From NCBI GenBank assembly GCA_029202545.1, contig CP119311.1:3472001-3536000 (forward strand): a DNA stretch of 64,000 nucleotides, in the 5' to 3' direction. Below, piece after piece: positions 7,818-17,200 of the stretch. Within the stretch, counting starts at the first letter, position 1; each line of letters opens with the position of its first letter. This DNA is from Candidatus Pseudobacter hemicellulosilyticus. GTDB taxonomy: Bacteria > Bacteroidota > Bacteroidia > Chitinophagales > Chitinophagaceae. The translations under genes were made by a program, and so were the position numbers. The notes under the pieces are model-generated. The model had not been told where the DNA came from. It ran no database searches and saw nothing but the letters and a program-made list of their open reading frames with translations.

Positions 7818-8978
7818 TTACGCTGTCTGTACCTGCTTCAGCACTTTCATCAATACTTTCTCTTCACTGGTAAGATCGGTCCGGTTATCCGGCTCTTCAA
7901 TATCATTCAGCTGGTCTAAATATTTCTGGAGGTTATCGGCCTCGTATAAGCGAATGATACCTGGATGCACGTAATATTTCCGGCAAACGGTGCGTGTATT
8001 GCCCAGCCGCATACTGACGGCATCCAGGGCTTCCACTACTTTTTTCTTTTTCTCTGCTTCTGTGAGCGCCTGGCCAATAATCCTGAAGCTGCGCAGGATA
8101 TTGAGCGTACCGGCCCAGGTACGGAAATCCTTGGAGGTGTAATCACCACCTGTAGCTTTCCTGATATACTCGTTCACCATGCCGGAATCAATGGCATGGC
8201 GCTGTCCATCCGCATCATAGTACTGGAACAACTCTTTGCCTGGTATATCCCGGCAGGCGCGGACAATAGTGGCCAGCCTTTTATTCTTCAGGGAAATGGA
8301 ATGGTATACCCCTTTTTTTCCTTTGAAAGAAAAGCGGAGTGCATTGCCTTCAATACTGACATGGTTATCCTTGAAGGTAGTGAGCCCATAGGAGCCATAC
8401 ATTTTTTCATAATCATTACTACCGATGCGGATATAGGTCCGTTCCATCAGGCTGATGACAGTGGCCAGCACTTTCTCCTGGCAGAGTTCTTTGCGGGTGA
8501 TATCCTTCTCCAGCAGCAACCGGAGCCTGGGCAGCACTTTGCCAAACTCATAGAGGCGGTGGAATTTTGTTTCGTTGCGCACCTCCTGCCAGTTGGGGTG
8601 ATAACGGTATTGTTTCCGCTTTCGCAGGTCCTTGCCGGTGGCCTGGAGATGGCCGTTGGAAAGGGGGCAGATCCAGACCTCGGTCCAGGCTGGCGGAATG
8701 GCCAGTTTCCGGATCCGCGCTATCTCTTCCTTATTGTCCAGTCGTTTTTTGTTGCGCATGAAATAAAAGCCTTTCCCTTTCCTGTACCGGCGGATGCCGG
8801 GCATATTATCGTCCACATAGACCAGGGAAGCGATGGCGGCCGCCTGCTGGTAGTCGCGGTGAATATCCAGCATTTCGCGGTGCGACAATTGGGTAATATT
8901 TTCAGCACTATTCAGCATGTCGCCTCGTTTTTTGGGATTGTGACCTCGACTTCCACTCCTGGTTTTCCCCGGCTTCAT
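7818..8978 (-). CDS. DNA topoisomerase IB (poxvirus/bacterial type)
   Basis: A 386-residue type IB topoisomerase, which relaxes supercoils through a 3'-phosphotyrosine intermediate without ATP. The N-terminal domain carries RRYRKGKGFYFM and IPPAWTEVWICP. The catalytic domain shows the first arginine in YIRIGSNDYEK, the FSFKGKKG lysine, the second arginine in KDFRTWAGT, and the catalytic tyrosine Y336 in VCRKYYVHP. The basic first 20 residues may be extra; a second ATG at 8918 (MLNSAEN) is an alternative start. A TPP riboswitch with terminator lies upstream on the same strand, and a perfect inverted repeat sits about 100 bases before the start. It is convergent with the DUF4142 gene. Confidence 0.93.
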   Translation of the reverse strand: MKPGKTRSGSRGHNPKKRGDMLNSAENITQLSHREMLDIHRDYQQAAAIASLVYVDDNMPGIRRYRKGKGFYFMRNKKRLDNKEEIARIRKLAIPPAWTEVWICPLSNGHLQATGKDLRKRKQYRYHPNWQEVRNETKFHRLYEFGKVLPRLRLLLEKDITRKELCQEKVLATVISLMERTYIRIGSNDYEKMYGSYGLTTFKDNHVSIEGNALRFSFKGKKGVYHSISLKNKRLATIVRACRDIPGKELFQYYDADGQRHAIDSGMVNEYIRKATGGDYTSKDFRTWAGTLNILRSFRIIGQALTEAEKKKKVVEALDAVSMRLGNTRTVCRKYYVHPGIIRLYEADNLQKYLDQLNDIEEPDNRTDLTSEEKVLMKVLKQVQTA

Positions 8979-9042
8979 CCAGGGAATGGCACTTCTTCTT
9001 TCTGTCGCCAGGAGGGGTTTTCCTGTTAGTATTCTTGTTCAT
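8908..9042 (-). CDS. Possible small basic ORF overlapping the topoisomerase start
   Basis: A 44-codon frame (MNKNTNRKTPPGDRKKK...) begins at 9042 and overlaps the start of topoisomerase IB in another frame. It is strongly basic and of no known family. It is the only ATG-started frame between the riboswitch terminator and topoisomerase, so it is recorded as the only other candidate for a riboswitch-linked reading frame. It may well be untranslated leader. Confidence 0.2.
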   Translation of the reverse strand: MNKNTNRKTPPGDRKKKCHSLDEAGENQEWKSRSQSQKTRRHAE

Positions 9043-9074
9043 GACTATTCAATTGGTATAAATGATATATAAAA

Positions 9075-9094
9075 ATTCAGACCAATGTCTGAAT
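9075..9094. promoter_or_regulatory. Perfect inverted repeat upstream of topoisomerase IB
   Basis: ATTCAGAC (9075-9082) and GTCTGAAT (9087-9094) form an 8-base perfect inverted repeat with a 4-base spacer. It lies about 100 bases before the topoisomerase start codon and 48 bases beyond the riboswitch terminator. It fits a dimeric repressor operator or a short mRNA hairpin; there is no T-tract on either side. Confidence 0.45.
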
Positions 9095-9141
9095 GGTGCT
9101 TGTAGGAAGGAGTACCGTTAGCAGGGAAATGGGCAGGCACT

Positions 9142-9171
9142 AAAAAGCCCCCGTTTGACCGGAGGCTTTTT
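9142..9171 (-). terminator. Terminator hairpin following the TPP aptamer
   Basis: AAAAAGCC (9142-9149) pairs with GGCTTTTT (9164-9171), extended inside by CCG/CGG with one mismatch. On the minus strand it ends in a run of five T and starts about 20 bases after the aptamer, the usual place for a riboswitch expression platform. Confidence 0.75.
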
Positions 9172-9189
9172 ATCATATTTTCTCTTTGT

Positions 9190-9277
9190 ATTTCCCTACG
9201 CTGGCATTATCCAGATCAGGTTCTCAGGTATGTTCTCAGGATCCTGGTTTGCACCAGGCGCCACCCTGTATGTAAGC
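9190..9277 (-). promoter_or_regulatory. TPP (thiamine pyrophosphate) riboswitch aptamer
   Basis: Reading the minus strand, the conserved Thi-box elements appear in order: GGGTGGC, a CCTGG/CCAGG stem-loop, CCTGAGA, ACATACC, then GAACCTGATCTGG, ATAATGCCAGCG and TAGGGAAA. These are the P2-P5 sequences of the TPP aptamer that bind the pyrimidine and pyrophosphate halves of the ligand. The outer P1 stem looks weak (little beyond CTT/AAG). A terminator hairpin follows. The next gene on the strand is topoisomerase IB, not a thiamine gene, so the element is either orphaned, acts on an unexpected target, or makes a terminated short RNA. Confidence 0.88.
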
Positions 9278-9483
9278 GAAAATATGTTCTGCTATACCTA
9301 TTGAAAAATCCATGCCAGAAATAGCTTCCAAGGCTGTATCCCGCTATGGGAAAGAAATTGAGGCGATCCGGGTATCTACCAAAATGGGTTAAATGTATTT
9401 TAATGTAGAAAATACACCACGGGCATGGGCTGCGCCGAAGAACAGGCATGCCTTTTGAAATATCTGTATAAAAAGGAACGATT

Positions 9484-9993
9484 ATGGTAAATGACATACA
9501 TGACATCGATTTTCTCCGTGATCGCATCCATGAAATAAGGAGCGCACTTTTTTCCAATACCTCCAATGCAACCTATAAGTTGCCTACCTGTATCATATCC
9601 GCCCTGAACATTGACAGTGAGGGGATGATCTGTTTCTTTATCCGTCGCCCGGACCAATATATGGAAGAGCATGAAAAGGAGTTCCCTGCGCGGCTGGACT
9701 TCTACAGGAAAGGAAAACCATTTTTTCTCAAGATATCAGGTGATGCGCAGCTGGTAACAGACCAGGAAGCCATGATGGATTCCATGGGTCTGCCCGGAAT
9801 GGCGCCATTGCCCTCCCTGTCCAGGCTTTTACTGGTAAAAGTAAAAGTGATGGAATCCCAATATCTCGATTTGCGTCATCGCTCCTTCCAATGGAAGGAC
9901 TGGTGGCAGCAATTGCGCCAGTACTTCAGACCAAAGGGCCATGTGCAACCGCAACCTTCTTATAATTTGCATCCGTCCGTACTGCCTTCCTGA
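9484..9993 (+). CDS. Pyridoxamine 5'-phosphate oxidase-like protein (tentative)
   Basis: A 169-residue soluble protein. The pattern of an N-terminal helix (DFLRDRIHEIRSALFSN), a strand with small residues (TCIISALNIDSEGMICFFI), an ...ARLDFYRKGKPFFLKISGDA segment and LVTDQEAM resembles the split-barrel FMN-binding general stress protein 26 type. No flavin contacts can be assigned with certainty, so it could also be a non-binding relative. A GAACG-like purine stretch precedes the ATG. It is followed after 25 bases by a long-looped hairpin with a T-tract. Confidence 0.5.
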   Translation: MVNDIHDIDFLRDRIHEIRSALFSNTSNATYKLPTCIISALNIDSEGMICFFIRRPDQYMEEHEKEFPARLDFYRKGKPFFLKISGDAQLVTDQEAMMDSMGLPGMAPLPSLSRLLLVKVKVMESQYLDLRHRSFQWKDWWQQLRQYFRPKGHVQPQPSYNLHPSVLPS

Positions 9994-10018
9994 TCAACGG
10001 AAGGAATGAAGACTAACG

Positions 10019-10091
10019 CCGCAGTGCAGCTGGTACAAAGGTTTGAATCCCGGTCAGGCGATCTTTGAACCTTCTCGCACTGCGGTTTTTT
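10019..10091 (+). terminator. Long-looped terminator or structured RNA
   Basis: CCGCAGTGC (10019-10027) and GCACTGCGG (10077-10085) form a perfect 9-pair stem followed by six T. The 49-base apical region is itself foldable: AAGGTTTGAA pairs with TTTGAACCTT as 10 pairs including two wobbles. The compound fold is much larger than a normal terminator. It ends the PPOX-like transcript and may be a separate structured RNA. Confidence 0.7.
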
Positions 10092-10115
10092 ATTTCCCTA
10101 ACCTTAATTAATGAT

Positions 10116-11762
10116 ATGCTATCCAAAAGAAAAAGTATCATTCTCATCATTGTACTGGTCCTCATTGCCGGTGGAGTGGTTTTCTGGAACCTCTACAAGA
10201 AAAGGCTGGTGAAACAGGAAGTGACCCGTACCGTGAGTGAGAAGACCAACAACCTCTATTCCATCAGCACCGGTAAGCTGGACCTGGATGAAGTGGCGGG
10301 CAACCTGGCCGTCACCAATATCAGCCTGCAGCCTGATTCCCTGATCTATAACCAGCTTTCCGCCACCGGAGATGATCCCGGTATCCTGGTGAAGCTGCAT
10401 ATCCCTTCATTGTCCGTTACCGGCGTTAAAACGCCCAAGGCCCTGCTCAACAGCGAGATCGTGGGCCGGCGTGTACTGATTGATCATCCCGTCATTGAAT
10501 TGTTCTTCACCAATAAAGGCAAGGACTCCCTGCGCAATGTGCCTGATAAGGAGGTTTACAAGCAGGTGCTGGGTAACCTGAAACTGCTGGCCCTGGACAC
10601 CGTGTCCATTGTCAATGCACAGGTGATCACGCGCGACTGGAAAAGCGGGGACCTGCGCATGGAACTGGACAGCGTGTCCATTGACCTTTATGGTATAGCA
10701 GTGGACAGCCTCCATGATAAGGACAGTACACGGATCGCTTTTGCGGAGCAGGTCAACCTGCAATGCAAGAAGATGAGCATGCACAGTAAGAACAAATTAT
10801 ATAAGTATGAGATCCGCAACGTAGACTTCAACAGCGGACAGAAAAAACTGCATGTGCAGCATACCCAGATCATTCCCAATAAACCGGAAGCAGCTTTCCT
10901 GCAACAATTCAAATATGCCAATGACCGCTTTGATATCTCCATACGGGATATCAGTCTCGTTAACCTGAATACCGCCGCCTTTATGCGGGAAAAGATAGAA
11001 GCGGATTCCGTGGTCATCGGCAGCAGCAGCTATAAGATCTACCGGGATCTTTCCTATCCCCATGACGGGAAGAACCGGATCGGCACCTATCCGCACCAGG
11101 CCCTGATGAAAATGCCGGTGGACATCTATTTTAAAACGGCCCGTTTCAATAACGCCTATATAGAATACAAAGAAAGAAATCCTAAAAGCAAGAAGAGCGG
11201 GCTGGTGCGTTTTCACCAGGTGCAGCTGATGATCCATAACCTCACCAACCAGCAGGAGCGACTCAAAGACAATCCTGTCTGCAAGGTGGATTTCCGTGCC
11301 CGTTTCCTGGATAAAGCGCCTATCAGCGCAACCATCAATTTTTATCCCCTTGCAGACAATGGAAAATTTACCATCAGTGGGGAGATGGGGAAGATGCCCG
11401 CCCCCGGGGTCAATGAGCTGACCGAGCCGATGGGGTTGGCTAAAATTGAGACGGGCACTATCAGCCGCCTCAATTTTTCTTTTGCGGCCAATGATTACCG
11501 GGCCGATGGTCCGCTGACCATCCTGTATGACGACCTGAAAGTGGCCCTGCTCAAAAGGGATTCCGCAGAGAATAAGCTGGAAAAGAAAAAGCTGGTCAGC
11601 CTGCTGGCCGCTATACAGGTAAAAAAAGCCAATCCCGGCAAGGATAAGGAAGTGCGCCGGGAAGAAGTGCATTTTGAAAGAGATACTAAAAAGTCCTTCT
11701 TTAATCTTGTCTGGAAATCGATCTTCACCGGTGTGAAGCAATCGGTGGGGATCAATAAATAA
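10116..11762 (+). CDS. AsmA/DUF748-like anchored periplasmic protein
   Basis: From ATG 10116 the protein is 548 residues: a signal anchor (about residues 6-24, SIILIIVLVLIAGGVVFW) followed by a large periplasmic beta-rich region. The C-terminal part shows the AsmA/DUF748 pattern: LNFSFAANDYRADGPL, then LTILYDDLKVALL, after a repetitive strand/turn region with frequent D-S-V-x-I motifs. AsmA-like proteins form bridge-like grooves for lipids between the membranes or restrain outer-membrane assembly; this role is inferred. It faces the tamB-tamL operon convergently across a 21-base perfect inverted repeat. The upstream ATT/ATG start at 10065 overlaps the hairpin element and was rejected. Confidence 0.65.
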   Translation: MLSKRKSIILIIVLVLIAGGVVFWNLYKKRLVKQEVTRTVSEKTNNLYSISTGKLDLDEVAGNLAVTNISLQPDSLIYNQLSATGDDPGILVKLHIPSLSVTGVKTPKALLNSEIVGRRVLIDHPVIELFFTNKGKDSLRNVPDKEVYKQVLGNLKLLALDTVSIVNAQVITRDWKSGDLRMELDSVSIDLYGIAVDSLHDKDSTRIAFAEQVNLQCKKMSMHSKNKLYKYEIRNVDFNSGQKKLHVQHTQIIPNKPEAAFLQQFKYANDRFDISIRDISLVNLNTAAFMREKIEADSVVIGSSSYKIYRDLSYPHDGKNRIGTYPHQALMKMPVDIYFKTARFNNAYIEYKERNPKSKKSGLVRFHQVQLMIHNLTNQQERLKDNPVCKVDFRARFLDKAPISATINFYPLADNGKFTISGEMGKMPAPGVNELTEPMGLAKIETGTISRLNFSFAANDYRADGPLTILYDDLKVALLKRDSAENKLEKKKLVSLLAAIQVKKANPGKDKEVRREEVHFERDTKKSFFNLVWKSIFTGVKQSVGINK

Positions 11763-11841
11763 ACAAAGCCGGCTGTCCGCCGGAGGCAACAGCATAGCAG
11801 TCACTGGCTGAATGCTGGCAAGCGAGCCCTGAGGACAGAAT

Positions 11842-11888
11842 ATATAGAATGCAAATGCCCGCTGACCGCGGGCATTTGCATTCTATAT
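11842..11888. terminator. Perfect 21-base inverted repeat, bidirectional terminator
   Basis: 11842-11862 and 11868-11888 are exact reverse complements (core GCAAATGCCCGC / GCGGGCATTTGC), with the 5-base loop TGACC. It lies between the convergent AsmA-like and tamL genes, 18 bases beyond the tamL stop. There is no clear T-tract, but the stem length fits a shared terminator. Confidence 0.75.
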
Positions 11889-11905
11889 GTAGTAGTTGTA
11901 GCGCT

Positions 11906-14218
11906 TTAGAAGGGATAACCGATAGCCAGGTTATACACCAGGTTGTCCCGGCGCCAGTCGCTGCTGCCGAAGCTGATCTTGTCAATCACCCAGCGTTCGC
12001 CATCCGGCAGGAAGGGTTTGCGCAGGGGAAAGGCTACATCCAGTCGCAGCACCAGGATAGAGACATCTATCCGCAGACCGATACCGGTACCTACCGCCAG
12101 CTCTTTCAGGAATGTTTTGGAGAACTGAGCGCCTGGTTTATCAATATTATCGCGGTACAGCCAGATATTACCTGCATCCACGAAGACGGCCCCGTGAAAA
12201 ATGCTGTAGAGCTTGCCCCGCAGCTCGGTATTGAATTCCATCTTGATATCACCCGACTGGTCCGGCACCAGGGTATTCACGTTACCGTTAAAGGTGCCAG
12301 GACCCAGGGCCCTGGTTCGGAAGGCCCGGATACTGTTATTACCGCCAATAAAGAACTGTTTGATAAAGGGCAGCTCACGGCTGTTGCCATAGGGATAACC
12401 GGCGCCTACAATGAGGCGGTTGGCCCATTTGGAATTAGTTCCCAGCCGGCGGTACACCCGGAAATCCCCTTCGGCCTTCACATATTGGGAAAACACCTCG
12501 CCCGCGATCTTACCTGGTTTGGAGGGTTTGGCGCCGGTGATCAGACCGGCCGCATTACCGGAAACATCCATGGTGCCGCTGAAGTAAATGGCATTGGTGT
12601 TCTTATCGTCCACCAGCTCATTATAGGTCCAGTTATAGGTAGAACCCAGTATGAACTGCCGCTCAATGATCTTGGCAAGGGAGGAATTGGTATCGGCGGC
12701 AGCCTGGTATTCAGGGCTGACATTCATGGGCTGTACAAAGTTCACACTGATAGGATTGAACTGGTGTTCCTTGAACAGGCTTTCTTTCCAGCTATAGCCA
12801 TAGGAGGTCCGGAAGGAGTTGAGCGTATATAATTTCTGCTTATTGAGCAGGTCATAGCCCACCATGATATTGGTCTTGGGGACAAAACCGCCACGGGTAT
12901 TGACCTGCACAAAGGGGATCAGGAAGCGGGGGAAGGACAGACCCGCTTCAAGACCGGCCCGGTATACATTATACCCTTTCAGGGCGCTGCTGTACTGGAC
13001 TTCCGCACCTGCTGAGGCGCTGACGGTGAACAGCTCGCCTGCCCGGAAAGTATTACGGTTACGCCAGCCCAGGGTGAACATGGACCCTACCAGGTTATTG
13101 GATTTGGTATTGCCGCCTATTTCCAGTCGCAGGGATTTTTTCGGCAGCGGGGTGAGGTAATAATAAGAATTCAGCTGTGCAAAAGGCGTATTGGCCACTT
13201 CAAAGCGGTTCTTCACAAATTTGAATACGCCCAGGTTCACCAGACGGTTAAGGGACAGGTTATGGTCCGTCCGGTTATAGACATCGTTCTGGTTGAACTG
13301 CATGGACTGTTCAAACATTTTTGGCTTGTATCTTTTCTGCCGGTCAATCACATAATAGCCCTGGTAGAAGGTGGCGTTCCTGGTAGAAGTATCCACGCGG
13401 GAAGAAGAAGAGTCCGTACGGGTCTGGTTGAGCCGGTAATTGGCATAGATGAATACATCTTTGATGGTATACAGCTCCTTGGCCTGTCTGGGGGTACCTG
13501 GCTTGAGCCTGACATACAGGTTCACTTCATTATTGCCGATGGTGCTGTCGGCATCTACCAGGATATATTCCGGGCTGAAGAAGTAAAAGCCGTTCTCTTT
13601 CAGGTAAGCGTCAATGCGCAGGCGCTCATCCTTGATCATATCCAGGTTGAAAGGGTATGTAGGCCTTAGCAGGGTTTTTTCTCCTGCATAGCGGATATTG
13701 TTACCGATAAAGGAGCTGTCCACTTCAAAAACCACTTCGCGGATCTTGTATTGCGGGCCGGGCGTGATGGTATAGATGGCGGTGGCCTTCCTTTTTTTGA
13801 CCACCGTATCACCTACGGATATAGCCTTGAACCAGCCCCGGTTCTCCAGGTGGCTGACCAGTACCGCGTTGTTCTTTTCCAGGTTCACATCGGTGAGTAC
13901 TACCGGTGGTTCCCCGAATTTGTATTTCAGCTTACCCCGCAGGCCGTTCTCTTTTTTAGGATTACCCGCCAGGTTATAGGCCAGCAGGCGGATACGCATG
14001 CCCAGCAGTTTGCGGTTGGGTCTTGGCCTGGTGAGGGCCTGGAGGTCTGTTTGCAGGGCCTTCTTTTGCTTTTTGGAAATATCCTTTCCTTCAATTTTTA
14101 TCTCACTGCCTGTATACAAAGATTCTCCGGCCGGCAGGTGTTTGGTATTACTGCAGGAAGCCAATCCCCATAGCCCGGCTATCAGCATAGTTCCGAAAAT
14201 GATACGTTGTCCTTTCAC
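11906..14218 (-). CDS. tamL: TamL, lipoprotein TamA/BamA-family outer-membrane protein
   Basis: An Omp85-family protein of 770 residues. The GTG start at 14218 lies one base beyond the tamB stop and gives a clean lipoprotein signal ending at Cys22 (LIAGLWGLASC); starting at 14305 would add 29 strongly basic residues before it. POTRA-like repeats occupy about residues 35-400 (VVFEVDSSFIGNN, IDAYLKENGFYFFSPEYI, NLSLNRLVNLGVFKFV). The C-terminal Bac_surface_Ag barrel has the FIGGNNSIRAFRTRALGPG signature and ends in phenylalanine (LAIGYPF). With TamB it forms the translocation and assembly module of the outer membrane. Bacteroidota versions are lipoproteins, as here. It is translationally coupled to tamB. 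Confidence 0.92.
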   Translation of the reverse strand: MKGQRIIFGTMLIAGLWGLASCSNTKHLPAGESLYTGSEIKIEGKDISKKQKKALQTDLQALTRPRPNRKLLGMRIRLLAYNLAGNPKKENGLRGKLKYKFGEPPVVLTDVNLEKNNAVLVSHLENRGWFKAISVGDTVVKKRKATAIYTITPGPQYKIREVVFEVDSSFIGNNIRYAGEKTLLRPTYPFNLDMIKDERLRIDAYLKENGFYFFSPEYILVDADSTIGNNEVNLYVRLKPGTPRQAKELYTIKDVFIYANYRLNQTRTDSSSSRVDTSTRNATFYQGYYVIDRQKRYKPKMFEQSMQFNQNDVYNRTDHNLSLNRLVNLGVFKFVKNRFEVANTPFAQLNSYYYLTPLPKKSLRLEIGGNTKSNNLVGSMFTLGWRNRNTFRAGELFTVSASAGAEVQYSSALKGYNVYRAGLEAGLSFPRFLIPFVQVNTRGGFVPKTNIMVGYDLLNKQKLYTLNSFRTSYGYSWKESLFKEHQFNPISVNFVQPMNVSPEYQAAADTNSSLAKIIERQFILGSTYNWTYNELVDDKNTNAIYFSGTMDVSGNAAGLITGAKPSKPGKIAGEVFSQYVKAEGDFRVYRRLGTNSKWANRLIVGAGYPYGNSRELPFIKQFFIGGNNSIRAFRTRALGPGTFNGNVNTLVPDQSGDIKMEFNTELRGKLYSIFHGAVFVDAGNIWLYRDNIDKPGAQFSKTFLKELAVGTGIGLRIDVSILVLRLDVAFPLRKPFLPDGERWVIDKISFGSSDWRRDNLVYNLAIGYPF

Positions 14219-14219
14219 T

Positions 14220-17200
14220 TTAATTTTTTTGGTTCTCAGGTGGCGGTGTTCCCGATGCTTTTTCTTTCGCGTTCTGGATATCCCTTTCTGTCTGGCGCTG
14301 CTCACGTCGGATGGTGCGCATGCGATCGCGTTGTTTTTTGGAAATGAATATATCCCTGAACCGGTTATAGTCCAGCGTTATGATAAAGCCAACGCCTGTT
14401 TCAATAATATAGCCTTCCAGTATGCCTTCAAATTCATTCTTACGGTAGGCGCGCAGCTGGTAACGGCCATCCTTGCTGAGGCGATAGGCCAGCTGGATAT
14501 TCTCCGCCAGGTTGTTGGCCTGCTGGTTGGCATTGGGATTTTCCAGCGCAAAATTGCTGCCCACGGTCACTGTGAGCCGGTCGTTCAGCAGCTGCTTGGA
14601 GACGGCTACGTTGAGATCGGTCCGGTTGCGGCGCTCACCCGTGGTATAGTCATCGGATGTGGCCAGGTCAAAGTCAATATTAACCCCTTCAATCAGGTTG
14701 GAGGCCAGGTTGTTCAGCTGTTCGGTGAGCAGCTTGCTCACGCTCTGCCGGGCAAAACTTTCGGCGGTCAGGCTGCTGTTGCCGCTGGCGAAGGGATTAT
14801 CGCCCATGAAATGGCCCAGCAGCAGGAGTGCAAATACCTGCTTGTTCATTTCAGAAGGCTCCTGCCGCAGTTCGGTCAGCCGGTTGTTGGAGGTTTCAAC
14901 AATGTCTTTGGATACACCGTAGTTCTTATCGTCCGGCAGCTGGATATCAAAAGTGATGGTGGGCTTGAGCAGCTGGCCTTTCATGATCAGGTGTACTTCA
15001 AAAGGCAGCTTCTGCCGGTAGGTGTTGCGCTCGGTGCTTGTTTCCCCTGATAATTGTTTTTCCACCAGGTCAATGGGGGCGGTGTTGGCAATATACATAG
15101 CGGTCAGGTCTACATCGGCTTCTGTTGGTTCGCCCTGCCAGGTGATCTTACTGCCTTCCTGGATCAGGAATTTTCGTTTCAGGAAGTTCACGTTGAGGTC
15201 GTAGCTGCCTTCTTTCAGCTCATAGTTGCCCGTGAGGGTGATCTTGCCGCTGGGGTCTACGCCTGCATTGAGATTGGCTTCCCCTTTCACTTTCAGCAGA
15301 TCACCATTGCCTTCATCAATGATCAGGTTGAATTCGGCTTCTTCCACTATGGTGAGGTTGACGTTGATATCAAAATCGCGTACGGTGACGGTATTGAGGG
15401 AATCATAGGCCGTGAGGAAGAGGGAGTCCAGCTCCTGGTTGTCGCGGTCCACAAAGCGGACAATGCCGTCCCTTTGTTCTACCGAAGGATCTTCCTGCGG
15501 CAGGATCACGGTGAGGTTGGTCTTATCATTTATTTTGAGCGTCCCATCTACAGAAGGCCGCAGCTCCGTGCCTTTGATATTCAGGCGGCTGTCAAAGAAG
15601 AGACGGCCGAAATAAAGGTTATTGTCCTTCTTGGTGGTATTGAGCGCCTGGAAATTATCGGCGTTGAAGTGCAGGTCGAACCGGAAGGTGGAGAAAGTAC
15701 TGGTATACACATTGCCATCCAGGACAGCTTTGTTGTTAATAGAGTCCGTGATGGTGAAATTGTTGAAGCTGATTCCTTCATTGTTGACGGCTATCTTTTG
15801 TCCGTCGATGGCCACAAAGCTGTTCATGATGGACGGGATGAAGCGGGTCTTGTTGAAATTGAGGTCCCCGTTCACGGAAGGTCTGGCCGGTGTTCCTTTA
15901 ATATCAAAGGCGCCGGTGATAGTGCCGGTGGCCTGTTTAATATTGCCCATGCTCACGCCTTCCAGGGTATTGAGCTGAAGGGCAGCAATGTTCAGTTTCA
16001 GGTCCATGGCGCTGTTGCTGTCAGCAGCCAGGTAATTGCCTTTGATGGTCAGGTCGTTCCCACGGCCGGTGAGGGCTATATCAGCGTCAAACCTGTTAGC
16101 CTGCGGGTTACTGACCTTGACAGCGATATTGCCCAGGGTGTCCCTGTTGAAGTTAAGGTCATTGATATTGAGGTCGGCTACAAAGGTGGGCGACTTCATT
16201 AATTCCCGCAGGGTCACATTGCCATCGATGCCACCATCTATTTTCAGGGAGTCTGAGTTAACGAACCCAAGGATGGTGCTGATGCGGAAATTGGTAAAGT
16301 CGATGCCCAGTGGCAGGCCTTCCTGGTTGCGGATGGTCTGGATGGCCAGTTTCTGTCCTTTCTGTTCCAGGATAAAATTATCAGCGGTGAGGCTGTCGGG
16401 TTTAATATCGATCCGGTTATTAGCAGCTATGGTCCAGGCGGTAGAGTCCAGGATCAGTGAATCAGGCTTGAGGCTGAAGCTGTATTCATTGCGCTGCGGC
16501 TGGGAGAAGAGGCCTGCCAGGTGGTAGATGGTCTGGCCGGTCCTGTTCTTAGTGTCCAGGGCGAAATCAATTTTGTTATCGGCAATGCGGGCATTGAGGG
16601 TGGGTTTATAAATGGCCAGGCTGCCGCCTACATTCACGCGTTCCAGGGCCGTGTTAATGCTGAGCTGGTTATTATTGTTGTCTGTGATCAGCTGAAGGCC
16701 ATGGATCTCGTTGGCGCCATAAATGACTACGGGCGCCAATAGCGAGGCCTGTAGATCCCCGTTGCCGGAGAAATGCCCATCCAGTTTGACGGTGTCCAGC
16801 CGCTTGATATCAGGCACCAGGTCCTGCAGTTTTTTAGGGTTGTGAACGTGTACCTGTACCCGAAAATCATAGCTGGAATCCACTATTACAGAATCAGGCG
16901 TGATATTGAAATAGGGATCAATGGTCTTTGTAAAAACGTTGCCGGCCTCCGTCAACTTGTACCTGCCATAGAGGCGGGCGCTGAGTACTTCGGTAGTCAG
17001 GCTGAGCGATTGACCAGTATCTGTATTGGCGGCCAGCAGCTGGATGGTATCCAGCTGGAAGCGGTCGTTGCCTTTTATCAGCAGGGATTTGGTGATGTTG
17101 AGCTGTCCTTCCAGGCTATCAGGATTGGTAGACTGAAAATCTCCTTTGATATGCCCATGGTACACGATATTCTCGGTAGTGAGGCCCATGGGCTGGGTCT

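Larger units (their letters stand above)
8979..9483. other. Gene-poor spacer holding riboswitch, terminator and palindrome
   Basis: A 505-base intergenic region between divergent topoisomerase IB and the PPOX-like gene. From right to left on the minus strand it holds the TPP aptamer, its terminator, an 8-base inverted repeat and the possible 44-codon frame. The 200 bases nearest the plus-strand gene (9280-9483) hold no recognised element beyond presumed promoters. Confidence 0.6.

Noticed and set aside
10040..10060. tRNA-like T-arm text (GGTTTGAATCCCGG)
   Set aside because: The flanks do not pair as a 5-base T stem, and no acceptor, D or anticodon arms can be built. The segment fits better in the compound hairpin.
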